DNA of 64,000 nt from Dehalococcoidia bacterium (GTDB lineage Bacteria; Chloroflexota; Dehalococcoidia; GIF9; AB-539-J10), in assembly GCA_030615625.1 (NCBI GenBank), contig JAUWYX010000004.1, positions 1-64,000 on the forward strand, given 5' to 3'. The notes beneath the pieces are model-generated. The model was not told the origin of the DNA. It saw only the letters and a program-made list of their open reading frames with translations, and did no database searches. The translations under genes were made by a program, and so were the position numbers. Positions 48,521-57,338 of this stretch are shown here, one piece after another; position 1 is the first letter of the stretch; each line of letters begins with the position of its first letter.

Positions 48521-49759
48521 TTACTCTGGTGGTGTAAGTGTCAACAGTTTTTTTGCAATTTTGGGATATTTGGCAATGAAGAGTAGTTCATCCTCCACCA
48601 GTGGTTTTTGCGCCTCCACGTTGGCATATCTTGCTAATTCCAGAATTTTTTTAGCTTGCCCAGCATCTTTAAACTTTACCGCCATCTGGCCCATTATATG
48701 ACTGAAGCCTGATATCCCGCTATATTCCCCCGAGCATATCTCCCTGCCGGTCTCTACAAGCTCCGGTTCACCTCTACCCACTTCATCAAAGCTGTATAGC
48801 TCGTAGTTCTCGGGGTCTTTCAATACACCATCAGCATGAATACCAGAGCTGTGGGCAAAGGCATTGGCTCCAACGCCCGGCTGGTTTACGGGAATGGGGA
48901 CCCTAAAAGCATAGCTGGCGAATCTGCTTAGTTTCCAGGCCTTTGTCAGGTCTATGGGCTTTTCCAGTTGATATTTTTCAGCGAATCCCTTGGATTTGGT
49001 GACAGCTAGAGCCGTGGCTACAAGGTCAGCATTGCCGGCTCTTTCTCCAATTCCATTGACGGTGGTGTTGATGTAAGCATCCTGTCCACCGTCTATAGCT
49101 CCTTTAGCCCCGGCAACGGAATTAGCCACAGCCATTCCCAGGTCGCCATGACAGTGAAGCTCAATGGGCATTCCGACATTCTCCGCCAGAGTTTTGGCAC
49201 TCTCGTAAATGGTAAATGGGTTGTCATAGCCCAGGGTATCACAATACCTAAGTCGTTGAGCCCCGTGTTCCTTGGCTGCCAAGCCGAATTTAACTAAAAA
49301 ATCTATTTTTGTTCTGGAGGCATCCTCGGCATTTACACCTACGCTTGCAGCTCCATGGGCGTGAGCCGCTTCTAAAGCATCGACCATCATGCTTACGATA
49401 TCTTCTCGGCTCTTTGTACCCTTAAATTTGCCTTGAATCATTTGGTGCGATGTGGAAATAGAGACATTAAGGTGCTTAATATTCGGGACAAGCTTGAAAG
49501 CTTTTTCCACATCAGCTGCGACTGCCCTTATCCACCCCTCTAAACGGATGGGTTGGAGGACGCCCATGTCAGCTAATTCTAAGTTCGCCTGCAGGTAAAG
49601 CGATTCATGTCTCGTCGTGGGGAAACCAAATTCGGACTGGAAGACGCCCATTTCGTTGAGGTACATATTTATCATGGTCTTTTCCAGCTTGGACAGACCG
49701 AGGTTTGCAGTCTGAACGCCATCGCGATTGGTAACATCTAAGAAATAAATCTTGGCCAT
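48521..49759 (-). CDS. homocitrate synthase / Re-citrate synthase-like enzyme
   Basis: A 412-residue enzyme of the HMGL-like/isopropylmalate synthase family: DVTNRDGVQ near the N terminus (metal and substrate loop), ELHCHGDLGMAVANS with the metal-binding H-x-H, and NTTVNGIGERAGNADL later. It lacks the regulatory C-terminal domain of LeuA. Dehalococcoides strain CBDB1 has a proven Re-citrate synthase of this type (annotated as NifV-like), so citrate formation from acetyl-CoA and oxaloacetate is likely in this lineage. NifV-type homocitrate synthesis is the alternative, but no nif genes are here. GGGAGGC precedes the ATG. Confidence 0.82.
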   Translation of the reverse strand: MAKIYFLDVTNRDGVQTANLGLSKLEKTMINMYLNEMGVFQSEFGFPTTRHESLYLQANLELADMGVLQPIRLEGWIRAVAADVEKAFKLVPNIKHLNVSISTSHQMIQGKFKGTKSREDIVSMMVDALEAAHAHGAASVGVNAEDASRTKIDFLVKFGLAAKEHGAQRLRYCDTLGYDNPFTIYESAKTLAENVGMPIELHCHGDLGMAVANSVAGAKGAIDGGQDAYINTTVNGIGERAGNADLVATALAVTKSKGFAEKYQLEKPIDLTKAWKLSRFASYAFRVPIPVNQPGVGANAFAHSSGIHADGVLKDPENYELYSFDEVGRGEPELVETGREICSGEYSGISGFSHIMGQMAVKFKDAGQAKKILELARYANVEAQKPLVEDELLFIAKYPKIAKKLLTLTPPE

Positions 49760-49967
49760 CTTTGCCTCCCAGGACGAATGAATTTAGTAAGAATAGCATT
49801 ATTCCTTCAGGTTATCAAATTTTGGCCCTGTTAATGTTCTCCGATTTTAGCTACCTCAGAAAATCTAACATGACTTCACCTGTGTGCGGCATCTTTTTAT
49901 CCTCGTCTGCTTTCTAGCGTAATTTAAAACTTCCTTTGTTTCCATCCTTTAGATTATACTAGCGGAG

Positions 49968-50996
49968 ATGATGGTTAGAGCAATAGAATGGCTCGATGGT
50001 AAGCTAAGGATATTAGACCAGAGTAGGCTTCCACGGGAGCAAATCTTTGCCGACCTGGATAATTACCACGATGTAGTTCTGGCTATTAAGGAAATGAGGA
50101 TTCGCGGGGCACCAGCCATCGGGGTCGCTGTTGCCTATGGCATAGCTCTGGGGGCATCAGGTATTAAAACAGCAAACAAGGATGAATTTCTCGCTCAATT
50201 GAATCAGGTCATGCAAGCTTTTGCTGCCTCCAGGCCTACCGCAGTCAACCTTTTTCAAGCTATCAACAGGATGAAGAAAGCTGCCAGGGGAGATGGCGTC
50301 GCTGAAATAAAAAATTCGCTTGTCAATGAAGCAAAGCGGATTCACCAGGAGGAAGTAACCGCAACCAAGCAGCTCAGCCAGCTAGGAGCCGAGCTCATCA
50401 AAGATGGTTTCACCCTGCTTACTCATTGTAACGCCGGTTCTTTAGCCACCGCCGGCTATGGCACTGCCCTGGGTGTAATCAAAGCTGCTAAAGAACAAGG
50501 AAAGAAAGTGAGCGTCTTTGCCACGGAAACTCGCCCCCTTCTCCAGGGAGCCAGGCTCACTACCTGGGAACTAAGGCAAGAGGGCATCCCTGTAACTTTG
50601 ATTACCGATTCCATGTCTGGCTATTTTATGCAGCAGCGGAAGATAGACTGTGTTATTGTTGGCGCCGACAGGATTGCTGCCAATGGCGATGTCGCTAATA
50701 AAATTGGCACCTATACCCTGGCAGTACTGGCTAAAGAAAGTAAAATCCCCTTTTATGTCGCTGCTCCTACAAGCACTATTGACCTTTCCTTAAGCTCGGG
50801 AGACAAAATCCCAATTGAAGAGCGAAGCCCTGAGGAGGTAACCCATATCCAGGGAGTACCCATTGCTCCCGAAGGCATAAGAGCAGCCAATCCTGCCTTC
50901 GACGTCACTCCCCATAGTTATATAACTGCCATAATCACCGAAAAAGGTATAATAGAAGAGCCTTATGGAAAGGACTTGCTAAACATAGCAAAGTAA
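49968..50996 (+). CDS. mtnA: S-methyl-5-thioribose-1-phosphate isomerase
   Basis: A 342-residue enzyme of the methionine salvage pathway, related to the eIF2B family. The N-terminal [52 protein letters not shown] (catalytic Cys near residue 151) and [18 protein letters not shown] (catalytic Asp) are intact. It isomerises 5-methylthioribose-1-phosphate to 5-methylthioribulose-1-phosphate. GCGGAG lies before the ATG pair; the second ATG (49971) is an alternative start. The usual partner mtnP (MTA phosphorylase) is not adjacent; a restriction-modification gene follows instead. Confidence 0.94.
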   Translation: MMVRAIEWLDGKLRILDQSRLPREQIFADLDNYHDVVLAIKEMRIRGAPAIGVAVAYGIALGASGIKTANKDEFLAQLNQVMQAFAASRPTAVNLFQAINRMKKAARGDGVAEIKNSLVNEAKRIHQEEVTATKQLSQLGAELIKDGFTLLTHCNAGSLATAGYGTALGVIKAAKEQGKKVSVFATETRPLLQGARLTTWELRQEGIPVTLITDSMSGYFMQQRKIDCVIVGADRIAANGDVANKIGTYTLAVLAKESKIPFYVAAPTSTIDLSLSSGDKIPIEERSPEEVTHIQGVPIAPEGIRAANPAFDVTPHSYITAIITEKGIIEEPYGKDLLNIAK

Positions 50997-51143
50997 CATT
51001 GGAGGAGAGAAGACTAAAGATGAACAGGAAATCCCCAATATGGCAGCAACATGGCGGCAAACTGTGAGAACGTGGCGCGGAAACACTAACCGCCACGTTC
51101 AAGGAGACAAAAGCAGTAAATCCAATTAAGGTAAGATAGAGAC

Positions 51144-54017
51144 ATGGCTATGAGCAAAAAAGAAGCTCGTCAAGAGTTAGCGAAATTAGTCGACAAGTAT
51201 CAAAGTTTAACTCCATCAGCCATCAGGAAGTACACCGAAGCAGATACTCGCCGTATTTTTGTCATGCCTCTATTCCATGCTCTGGGCTGGGATGTATACA
51301 GCCGAGAGGAGGTAGCCGAGGAAGTCAAGGCAGGCACTGGGCGGGTGGATTATGTCTTTAAGCTACATGGCGTTTCCCAGTTTTACCTGGAAGCTAAGGC
51401 ATTGCGAGCTGACTTGACCAAGCCCGAATACATAAAGCAAGCAATTACCTATGCTTACAATAGAGGAATAACCTGGGCAGTGCTTACTGATTTCGAGAGA
51501 TTGCAGGTTTATAATGCTCAAACAGGTCGCCGTTGCTTAAATCTTTCTTATGATAACTATCTAAAAGATTTTGATGACCTGTGGCTTCTATCTAGAGAGT
51601 CATTAGAAAGTGATGCCCTGAGTAAATGGGCTGAGAAATATGGAATACTTCCTACGCGACTGGGAGTAGAGCAAAGGCTTTTTAATCAACTCCGCCATTG
51701 GCGTGAAGAACTCTCTACCCAGCTTTACCACTACAACCCAAACCTGAGCTCCAATCAAGTAGACGAAGTTATCCAGCGGCTCTTTAATCGCCTCATCTTC
51801 ATTCGCACCTGTGAGGACAGGAAAATAGAAGACAGGGTTCTACTCGGTGCCGTCCGTGAGTGGCACAGCAGTGGCGGTAAGGGAGAGCTCGTTGAAGTGT
51901 TGCGTCACATCTTCCGCGATTATGATGGTTATTATGACAGCGACCTTTTTGCTCCCCATCTGGTTGACCAGGTTTTTATTGAAAGCATAACTATTGAAGG
52001 CATCATCAATGGCCTATATGAAATCCCAGGTGGCATGGCCAGCTATGACTTCTCCCTTATTGATGCCGATGTATTGGGCGCAGTATATGAGCAATATCTG
52101 GGGCATGTAGCCACGGTAGTTAAGCAACGAGCAAAGGAAGCTCAAGTTCGCATGGATTTAGGGTTTCCCTCTGAGCCAACATTTGAACTTACTGCCAAAA
52201 AAGAACGACGCAAAGAGCATGGAATTTACTACACTCCCAGATTCATAACCGACTATATAGTCAAAGAAACCGTGGGGCGTTTCCTCAAAGAGCGTAGCCA
52301 TAATGAAATACTTAATATCAAGATTTTAGACCCAGCCTGCGGCTCAGGCTCTTTCTTAATTCGCGCTTACGATGAACTCCTAAACTATCACGCTTATCGA
52401 AGTGGCAAATCCATTTCTGAACTTGACCAATGGGAACGCTTGCCTATCCTTATTAGTAACATCTTCGGTGTCGACCTCGATGTGCAAGCTGTTGAAATAG
52501 CTCGCTTGAACCTACTATTGCGGAGCTTGGCAAGACGAGAGACCCTCCCCAGCCTTGCTGATAACATCCGTCAGGGCAATTCGCTTATCTCAGGCACCGA
52601 GGACGAACTCAAGAGCTATTTCGGCGATAACTGGCGAGAAAAGAAGCCATTCAACTGGGAGGAGCGATTTCACGATATCATAGCTGACGGCGGTTTTGAC
52701 GTTGTAATAGGCAATCCGCCGTATGTAGGTTTCCATGGTTTTATGGATCAAAAAGATTATCTTAAAGATGTGTATGAGTCTGCTCAAGGTCGGTTTGATG
52801 TATACCTGCCATTTATTGAAAGAGGTGTTAGGCTCTTAAAGGAAGGCGGGCTTTTGGGTTTCATATGCCCAACGAATTTCATGAAGAGGCAACATGGTCA
52901 AACCTTAAGGAAATTTTTGAAAAGCAACTGTAAGATTTTGCAAATCATAGACTTTCAGGATCAACAGATCTTTGAGCAAGCATTAAACTACACGGGTATT
53001 TTCATTCTTGAAAAATCCAAACCTACCTCTAAACATCTCGTAACGTACATCCCTGAAAGAATAGGCGGGGAACAACTCTCTATAGAGCAGGATGCCCTAC
53101 AAGATGGCGGATGGATATTCAGGCACAAAGCATATGAACAAATCGTGGTTAAAATTGAAGCACAAGCAAATGTAACTCTAGGCGAGCTAACAGAAAGTAT
53201 TTCAGAGGGTATCGTGACCGGGAAAAATCAAGTGTTTCTCATATCGCTAGATATAGCTAACAAGCTAGGACTGGAAAAGGAACTTTTGAAGCCAGTTATT
53301 CAAGGGAAACAGGTTCAGCGGTACTTTCATGAACCAGCGAAACATGTGGTTATATATCCCTATCGGAGTAAGGAAAATCGTACGGAGCTTATTCCAGAAG
53401 AGGATTTGGCTCGTCTTTTCCCGATAACTTGGGAATACTTGTCTTCCCATAGGCACAATCTCGCGGGGCGAGAATACTTTGATAAATCCGCAAAGGTCTG
53501 GTATGAATTATGGTGTGAACGCACCTTTTCTCAACAAGCAACCGATAAGATAATCGTCCCAGAGTTGGCTTCATGCAACAGATTTGCTTACTGTGAGGAG
53601 TCTACATTCTACTTAGACACAGTTTGTGGAATCCACCCCAAAAATAAAGACCCTAGAAGCTATCTATACTTATTAGGTCTCTTAAATTCATCCCTCTTAG
53701 AATTCTATTATAAAAAGGCCACAGTCCCTAAAGCTGGGGGATTTTATATCTATAAAACCATGTTCTTAAAAAGGCTCCCCATCCGCAACATTGACTTTAA
53801 TAATCCATCTGAAAAGAAGATACACGATGACTTGGTAGCTCTGGTAGATAGGATGCTCGAGCTAAATAAACGCTTGGCTCCTATTCGCAACACGCCCTCC
53901 AACGATCGTGATGAACTACTCAGAGAGATAAACCACACCGATAATGAAATAGATAACCTTGTCTATGATTTATATGGGCTGACCGGCGAGGAGAGAAAAA
54001 TAGTAAAAGAAAGTTGA
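51144..54017 (+). CDS. Type IIG restriction-modification enzyme (nuclease + N6-adenine methyltransferase + target recognition)
   Basis: A 957-residue single-chain enzyme. The N-terminal nuclease domain (about 35-110) has VDY with D69 and YLEAKAL with E83-x-K85, the PD-(D/E)XK pattern. The methyltransferase part has motif I LDPACGSGSFLIRAYDELL (near 395) and motif IV VVIGNPPYVGF (near 523), typical of N6-adenine methylation. The C-terminal 350 residues resemble TaqI-type target-recognition domains (for example LLGLLNSSLLEFYYKKA). It would both cut and protect the same site. The recognition sequence cannot be read. It sits between mtnA and yebC with a DUF3800 gene, like a small inserted defence island. 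Confidence 0.9.
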   Translation: MAMSKKEARQELAKLVDKYQSLTPSAIRKYTEADTRRIFVMPLFHALGWDVYSREEVAEEVKAGTGRVDYVFKLHGVSQFYLEAKALRADLTKPEYIKQAITYAYNRGITWAVLTDFERLQVYNAQTGRRCLNLSYDNYLKDFDDLWLLSRESLESDALSKWAEKYGILPTRLGVEQRLFNQLRHWREELSTQLYHYNPNLSSNQVDEVIQRLFNRLIFIRTCEDRKIEDRVLLGAVREWHSSGGKGELVEVLRHIFRDYDGYYDSDLFAPHLVDQVFIESITIEGIINGLYEIPGGMASYDFSLIDADVLGAVYEQYLGHVATVVKQRAKEAQVRMDLGFPSEPTFELTAKKERRKEHGIYYTPRFITDYIVKETVGRFLKERSHNEILNIKILDPACGSGSFLIRAYDELLNYHAYRSGKSISELDQWERLPILISNIFGVDLDVQAVEIARLNLLLRSLARRETLPSLADNIRQGNSLISGTEDELKSYFGDNWREKKPFNWEERFHDIIADGGFDVVIGNPPYVGFHGFMDQKDYLKDVYESAQGRFDVYLPFIERGVRLLKEGGLLGFICPTNFMKRQHGQTLRKFLKSNCKILQIIDFQDQQIFEQALNYTGIFILEKSKPTSKHLVTYIPERIGGEQLSIEQDALQDGGWIFRHKAYEQIVVKIEAQANVTLGELTESISEGIVTGKNQVFLISLDIANKLGLEKELLKPVIQGKQVQRYFHEPAKHVVIYPYRSKENRTELIPEEDLARLFPITWEYLSSHRHNLAGREYFDKSAKVWYELWCERTFSQQATDKIIVPELASCNRFAYCEESTFYLDTVCGIHPKNKDPRSYLYLLGLLNSSLLEFYYKKATVPKAGGFYIYKTMFLKRLPIRNIDFNNPSEKKIHDDLVALVDRMLELNKRLAPIRNTPSNDRDELLREINHTDNEIDNLVYDLYGLTGEERKIVKES

Positions 54018-54040
54018 AGCTGTTTACTTAGAGGATTTTG

Positions 54041-54829
54041 ATGAAGCGTTATCGCCTATATATCGATGAATCTGGAGACCATACCTACTACAAATTGGAA
54101 GACTCTGCTAAGAAATATCTAGGCCTCACTGGCATATTCATAGAGGGCGAGTGCTATCGGGCTACCTTTCAGCCAGTGATGGAAATACTGAAGCAAAAGC
54201 ACTTCCCTCACAACCCTGGCGAACCCGTAATCTTACACCGAGAGGATATTATAAACCGAAGGGGACCCTTTCGAAGGCTAAGAGACGTGGAGAGGGAGCA
54301 AGCTTTCAACGAAGACCTCCTGCAATTTATAAAAGAGCAAGATTACTGTATCATCACTGTAGTCATTGATAAGAAGACCCACATTGAACGATATGGCGAA
54401 GCTGCTTACCATCCTTACCACTATTGTCTTGTTGCTCTCCTTGAGAGGTATTGTGGCTTTTTGAATTTCCATGATGCACAGGGCGATGTCTTGGCTGAAA
54501 GCCGAGGCGGAACAGAAGACCGGCAGTTGAAGGAGGCATATCGGGTTGTTTACAACGCAGGAACCCAGTGGCGAGGTACCGAATTCTTCCAACGGGGTCT
54601 CACAAGCTCGGAGATTAAACTAAAACAAAAATCGGGGAACATCGCTGGACTGCAGCTTGCTGACCTTCTGGCTTACCCTAGCAAGCAGGAAATCTTGATT
54701 GAAGAGGAAAGGATTAATGACCCTGGGGATAACTTTGGCAAACAAATTTGTCAATGCATTGAAGCAAAGTACAATCGGCACGTATTTGATGGAAGAATAA
54801 AAGGATACGGAACGATTCTCTTAAAATGA
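54041..54829 (+). CDS. DUF3800 protein
   Basis: A 262-residue protein starting MKRYRLYIDESGDHTYYKLE; the YIDESG motif is the DUF3800 hallmark. The domain has an RNase-H-like fold in related proteins, with acidic residues at D9/E10 and D12, and later GLQLADLLAYP. A nuclease or regulatory role in phage defence is inferred from frequent association of such genes with restriction systems. The ATG at 54041 has GAGG before it; it follows the Type IIG gene by 23 bases, so both are probably one operon. A TTG at 54038 is an alternative start. Confidence 0.78.
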   Translation: MKRYRLYIDESGDHTYYKLEDSAKKYLGLTGIFIEGECYRATFQPVMEILKQKHFPHNPGEPVILHREDIINRRGPFRRLRDVEREQAFNEDLLQFIKEQDYCIITVVIDKKTHIERYGEAAYHPYHYCLVALLERYCGFLNFHDAQGDVLAESRGGTEDRQLKEAYRVVYNAGTQWRGTEFFQRGLTSSEIKLKQKSGNIAGLQLADLLAYPSKQEILIEEERINDPGDNFGKQICQCIEAKYNRHVFDGRIKGYGTILLK

Positions 54830-54944
54830 AAAGACCAGGTAAATTACCTGATCCTCTCACGCTAGCCCTTCACGGGCCATCCACCTTCGATATAATCGAA
54901 TTAGTTTATTAATAACATGTACTAAGCGATTTGTCAAGATGTCT

Positions 54945-55112
54945 ATGACACTCGTGGCGAAACTTAATGCCTCAAGCCAAAATAGGGATCGTAGGTGGAA
55001 GGGGCTTTACATAATTGCAGATAAGGAAGTTGCTTTCTGCAAAGAAACCTTGGCAATGTGGGCAAAGCTGGGAATGGATTATAGAAAGATTAAGTGCAAC
55101 TGTGTGTGGTAA
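54945..55112 (+). other. possible small ORF or degraded gene in the gap before yebC
   Basis: A 55-residue frame (MTLVAKLNASSQNRDRRWKG onward) with KETLAMWAKLGMDYRKIKCN and ending CVW has no Shine-Dalgarno. In another frame, MPQAKIGIVGGRGFT (54966-55013) looks like the N terminus of methylthioadenosine phosphorylase (typical AKIGIIGG), then stops. The rest of the gap 54830-55326 shows only a CAGGTAAATTACCTG palindrome near 54837. Confidence 0.3.
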
Positions 55113-55326
55113 AACTTGATACGAGATTTTGGGAAATGAAAAAGCGGTCCCTGCGAGCGACTAGCTTACAGCTAGTTTATGCCACCTTCCAGTGACACAC
55201 TTAACACAGGACTTACCCGCTATGGTAAGCTTAGCATGATAGTGCTGATGCTGTCAAGTTGTTTGCGACGTGATATCTGCTTTACCTTTTGGGAGTTGCG
55301 GTGCTAAAATTGATATAAAGATAGTA

Positions 55327-56079
55327 ATGTCGGGACATTCTAAGTGGTCACAGATTAAGCGGCAGAAGGGAGTAACTGATGCCAGGCGCGGGCAGTTATT
55401 TACCAAGCTTGCTCGAGAAATCATAGTTGCAGTGCGACAAGGTGGAGCTAATTTAGAAAGTAATTTCCAGTTACGTTTAGCAGTACAGAAAGCCCGTGAT
55501 AATAACATGCCTTTGGAGAATATCGAGAGAGCCATAAAGCGGGGTAGTGGTGAAGCCGGGGAAGCTGCCTTAATTGAGATGAAACTCGAAGGCTATGGGC
55601 CAAGCGGGATAGCAGTTTTGGTGGAAGCCTTGACCGATAACCGTAATCGCACCATTCAGGATGTGCGCCGTCTCTTCACCCGTCACGGTAGTAATCTTGG
55701 TGAGAGTGGTTGTGTCTCCTGGCTCTTTGAGAGTAGAGGAGTGATTACCGTAGAAAGCAATGCCTCAGATGCCGAAGAAATAGCGCTACGAGCTATCGAT
55801 GCCGGGGCTGAAGATGTTAAGACCGAAAAGGATTATGTGGAAATTTACACGCAACCTCAGGATTTGGAAAAAGTAAGGAAGGTTATTGAAGAGAAAGAAC
55901 ATGTGATTTCGGCGGAGCTCTCGCTAACGCCTCAAACTACAGTTTTGCTGGAGGAAAATAAAACAGTTCAGGCCCTGAATTTCCTCGACGAGCTAGAAGG
56001 ATTAGACGACGTACAGCGTGTTTTCTCCAATATCGATTTTTCTGAGGCTACTTTAGAAAAGCTGTGCAGTCGAACTTAA
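55327..56079 (+). CDS. yebC: YebC/PmpR-type transcriptional regulator
   Basis: A 250-residue member of the YebC/TACO1 family: MSGHSKWSQIKRQKGVTDAR at the N terminus, AVQKARDNNMPLENIERAIK, YGPSGIAVLVEALTDNRNRT and the late LNFLDELEGLDDVQRVFSN. The true start is the ATG at 55327; a longer frame begins at 55270. Family members regulate transcription or help the ribosome at polyproline stalls. Two bases separate it from ruvC, and the yebC-ruvC-ruvA order is widespread. Confidence 0.95.
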   Translation: MSGHSKWSQIKRQKGVTDARRGQLFTKLAREIIVAVRQGGANLESNFQLRLAVQKARDNNMPLENIERAIKRGSGEAGEAALIEMKLEGYGPSGIAVLVEALTDNRNRTIQDVRRLFTRHGSNLGESGCVSWLFESRGVITVESNASDAEEIALRAIDAGAEDVKTEKDYVEIYTQPQDLEKVRKVIEEKEHVISAELSLTPQTTVLLEENKTVQALNFLDELEGLDDVQRVFSNIDFSEATLEKLCSRT

Positions 56080-56080
56080 C

Positions 56081-56581
56081 ATGTGCATTCTAGGCGTTGA
56101 CCCTGGCACTATAAATTTAGGCTACGGTGTAGTAGATGGCGAGGAAGAAATGCATATGGTAGATTGCGGAGTAATCCATCTCCCATCCCGGCTTCCTATG
56201 GAGGAAAGACTGCGCTCTATCTACAATGAATTAAGCAAAATTATCGCTAAGCATAAACCAAGCGAAGTAGCCATTGAAGAGCCCTTTATCGGCCACAACG
56301 TGAAGTCAGCATTCGCTATTGGCAGAGCACAAGCTATAGCTATCCTGGCAGCTGTCAACCAGGGACTGCCCGTCTACTATTACTCACCAGCCAAGATAAA
56401 GCAGCAAATAACCAGCTATGGGCAAAGCGATAAACAACAGGTTCAAGAAATGGTAAGAGTCCAGCTCAAGCTCTCTGACCTACCTCAGCCCAGCGATGCT
56501 GCGGATGCCCTGGCTGTAGCCATGTGCCACATTCAGCAGAGGCGACTTAACCAATGGCTCACTGGACATAAGCCGAAATGA
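56081..56581 (+). CDS. ruvC: Holliday junction resolvase RuvC
   Basis: A 166-residue nuclease with all four metal ligands at their usual places: D7 (ILGVDPGTINLGYG), E66 (VAIEEPF), D139 and D142 (PSDAADALAVA). It cuts Holliday junctions symmetrically with RuvAB. The ruvA ATG overlaps its stop by four bases (ATGA), indicating translational coupling. Confidence 0.95.
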   Translation: MCILGVDPGTINLGYGVVDGEEEMHMVDCGVIHLPSRLPMEERLRSIYNELSKIIAKHKPSEVAIEEPFIGHNVKSAFAIGRAQAIAILAAVNQGLPVYYYSPAKIKQQITSYGQSDKQQVQEMVRVQLKLSDLPQPSDAADALAVAMCHIQQRRLNQWLTGHKPK

Positions 56582-57159
56582 TAGCTACATTAGAAGGAAT
56601 ACTGGAATATCGTGGTAACGACTCCATTATCATTAATGTCGGCGGAGTAGGTTTTCGGGTATATGTCCCCGGCTCAACTTTAAGCCAATTAGGAGCTGTT
56701 AAAGGCAAGGTCTCCCTCTATACCCATCTCCATGTGAGAGAGGATAACGTTTCTCTTTACGGTTTTGCCTCAAGCGAGGAATTAGCTCTGTTCAAAAACC
56801 TTATTTCCGTCTCAGGAGTTGGCTCTAAGGTGGCTTTAGCCCTACTCTCGGCTTTGAATCCTGAACAACTTGTCATGGCTATAACCAGCGGCGATAGCGA
56901 CCTCATCAGCCAGGCGCCTGGCATCGGTAAAAAAATGGCCAGCCGCCTTGTCGTTGAACTCAGAGGCAAGTTGGAAAAGGAGTGGAAAGAGGTAGCTCTG
57001 CCCTTAGCCCCGGAGAGTGCCGATGTCATAGCTGCTTTAACTGGCTTGGGTTACTCTTTAACGGAAGCTACCCAAGCTGTCTCTAAGCTTCCAGATTCTG
57101 AAGAGCTGAGCTTAGAAGAGAAGATTAAAATGGCGCTGCAGCAGATGGCAAGAGGATAG
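56578..57159 (+). CDS. ruvA: Holliday junction DNA helicase RuvA
   Basis: A 193-residue protein with the OB-fold N terminus (MIATLEGILEYRGNDSIIIN), the tandem HhH region (LISVSGVGSKVALALLS and APGIGKKMASRLVVEL) and a C-terminal helical domain (ALTGLGYSLTEATQAVS). It binds four-way junctions and loads RuvB. ruvB itself is not in this window downstream; the next gene is ppsA 179 bases away. Confidence 0.95.
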   Translation: MIATLEGILEYRGNDSIIINVGGVGFRVYVPGSTLSQLGAVKGKVSLYTHLHVREDNVSLYGFASSEELALFKNLISVSGVGSKVALALLSALNPEQLVMAITSGDSDLISQAPGIGKKMASRLVVELRGKLEKEWKEVALPLAPESADVIAALTGLGYSLTEATQAVSKLPDSEELSLEEKIKMALQQMARG

Positions 57160-57338
57160 GCTGACAACAGTGAAGCCAAGCAGGAAAGGCAAAAGTGCCT
57201 CTTCGTTTGGCCTTGCTGAAACATGATATAATGGAATTCTGTTTTTAGTTTAACTGCCTGTAAGCAATGAGGCAAATTTAGCTGAGATGGCAGGTGGGAA
57301 CATAACCATACTTTTCAGTATAAATCGGAGGAAGAGCC

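Noticed and set aside
57220-57240. TATAAT before ppsA as a promoter
   Set aside because: A -10-like word is present, but no -35 within 16-18 bases has more than weak similarity, so I did not annotate it.
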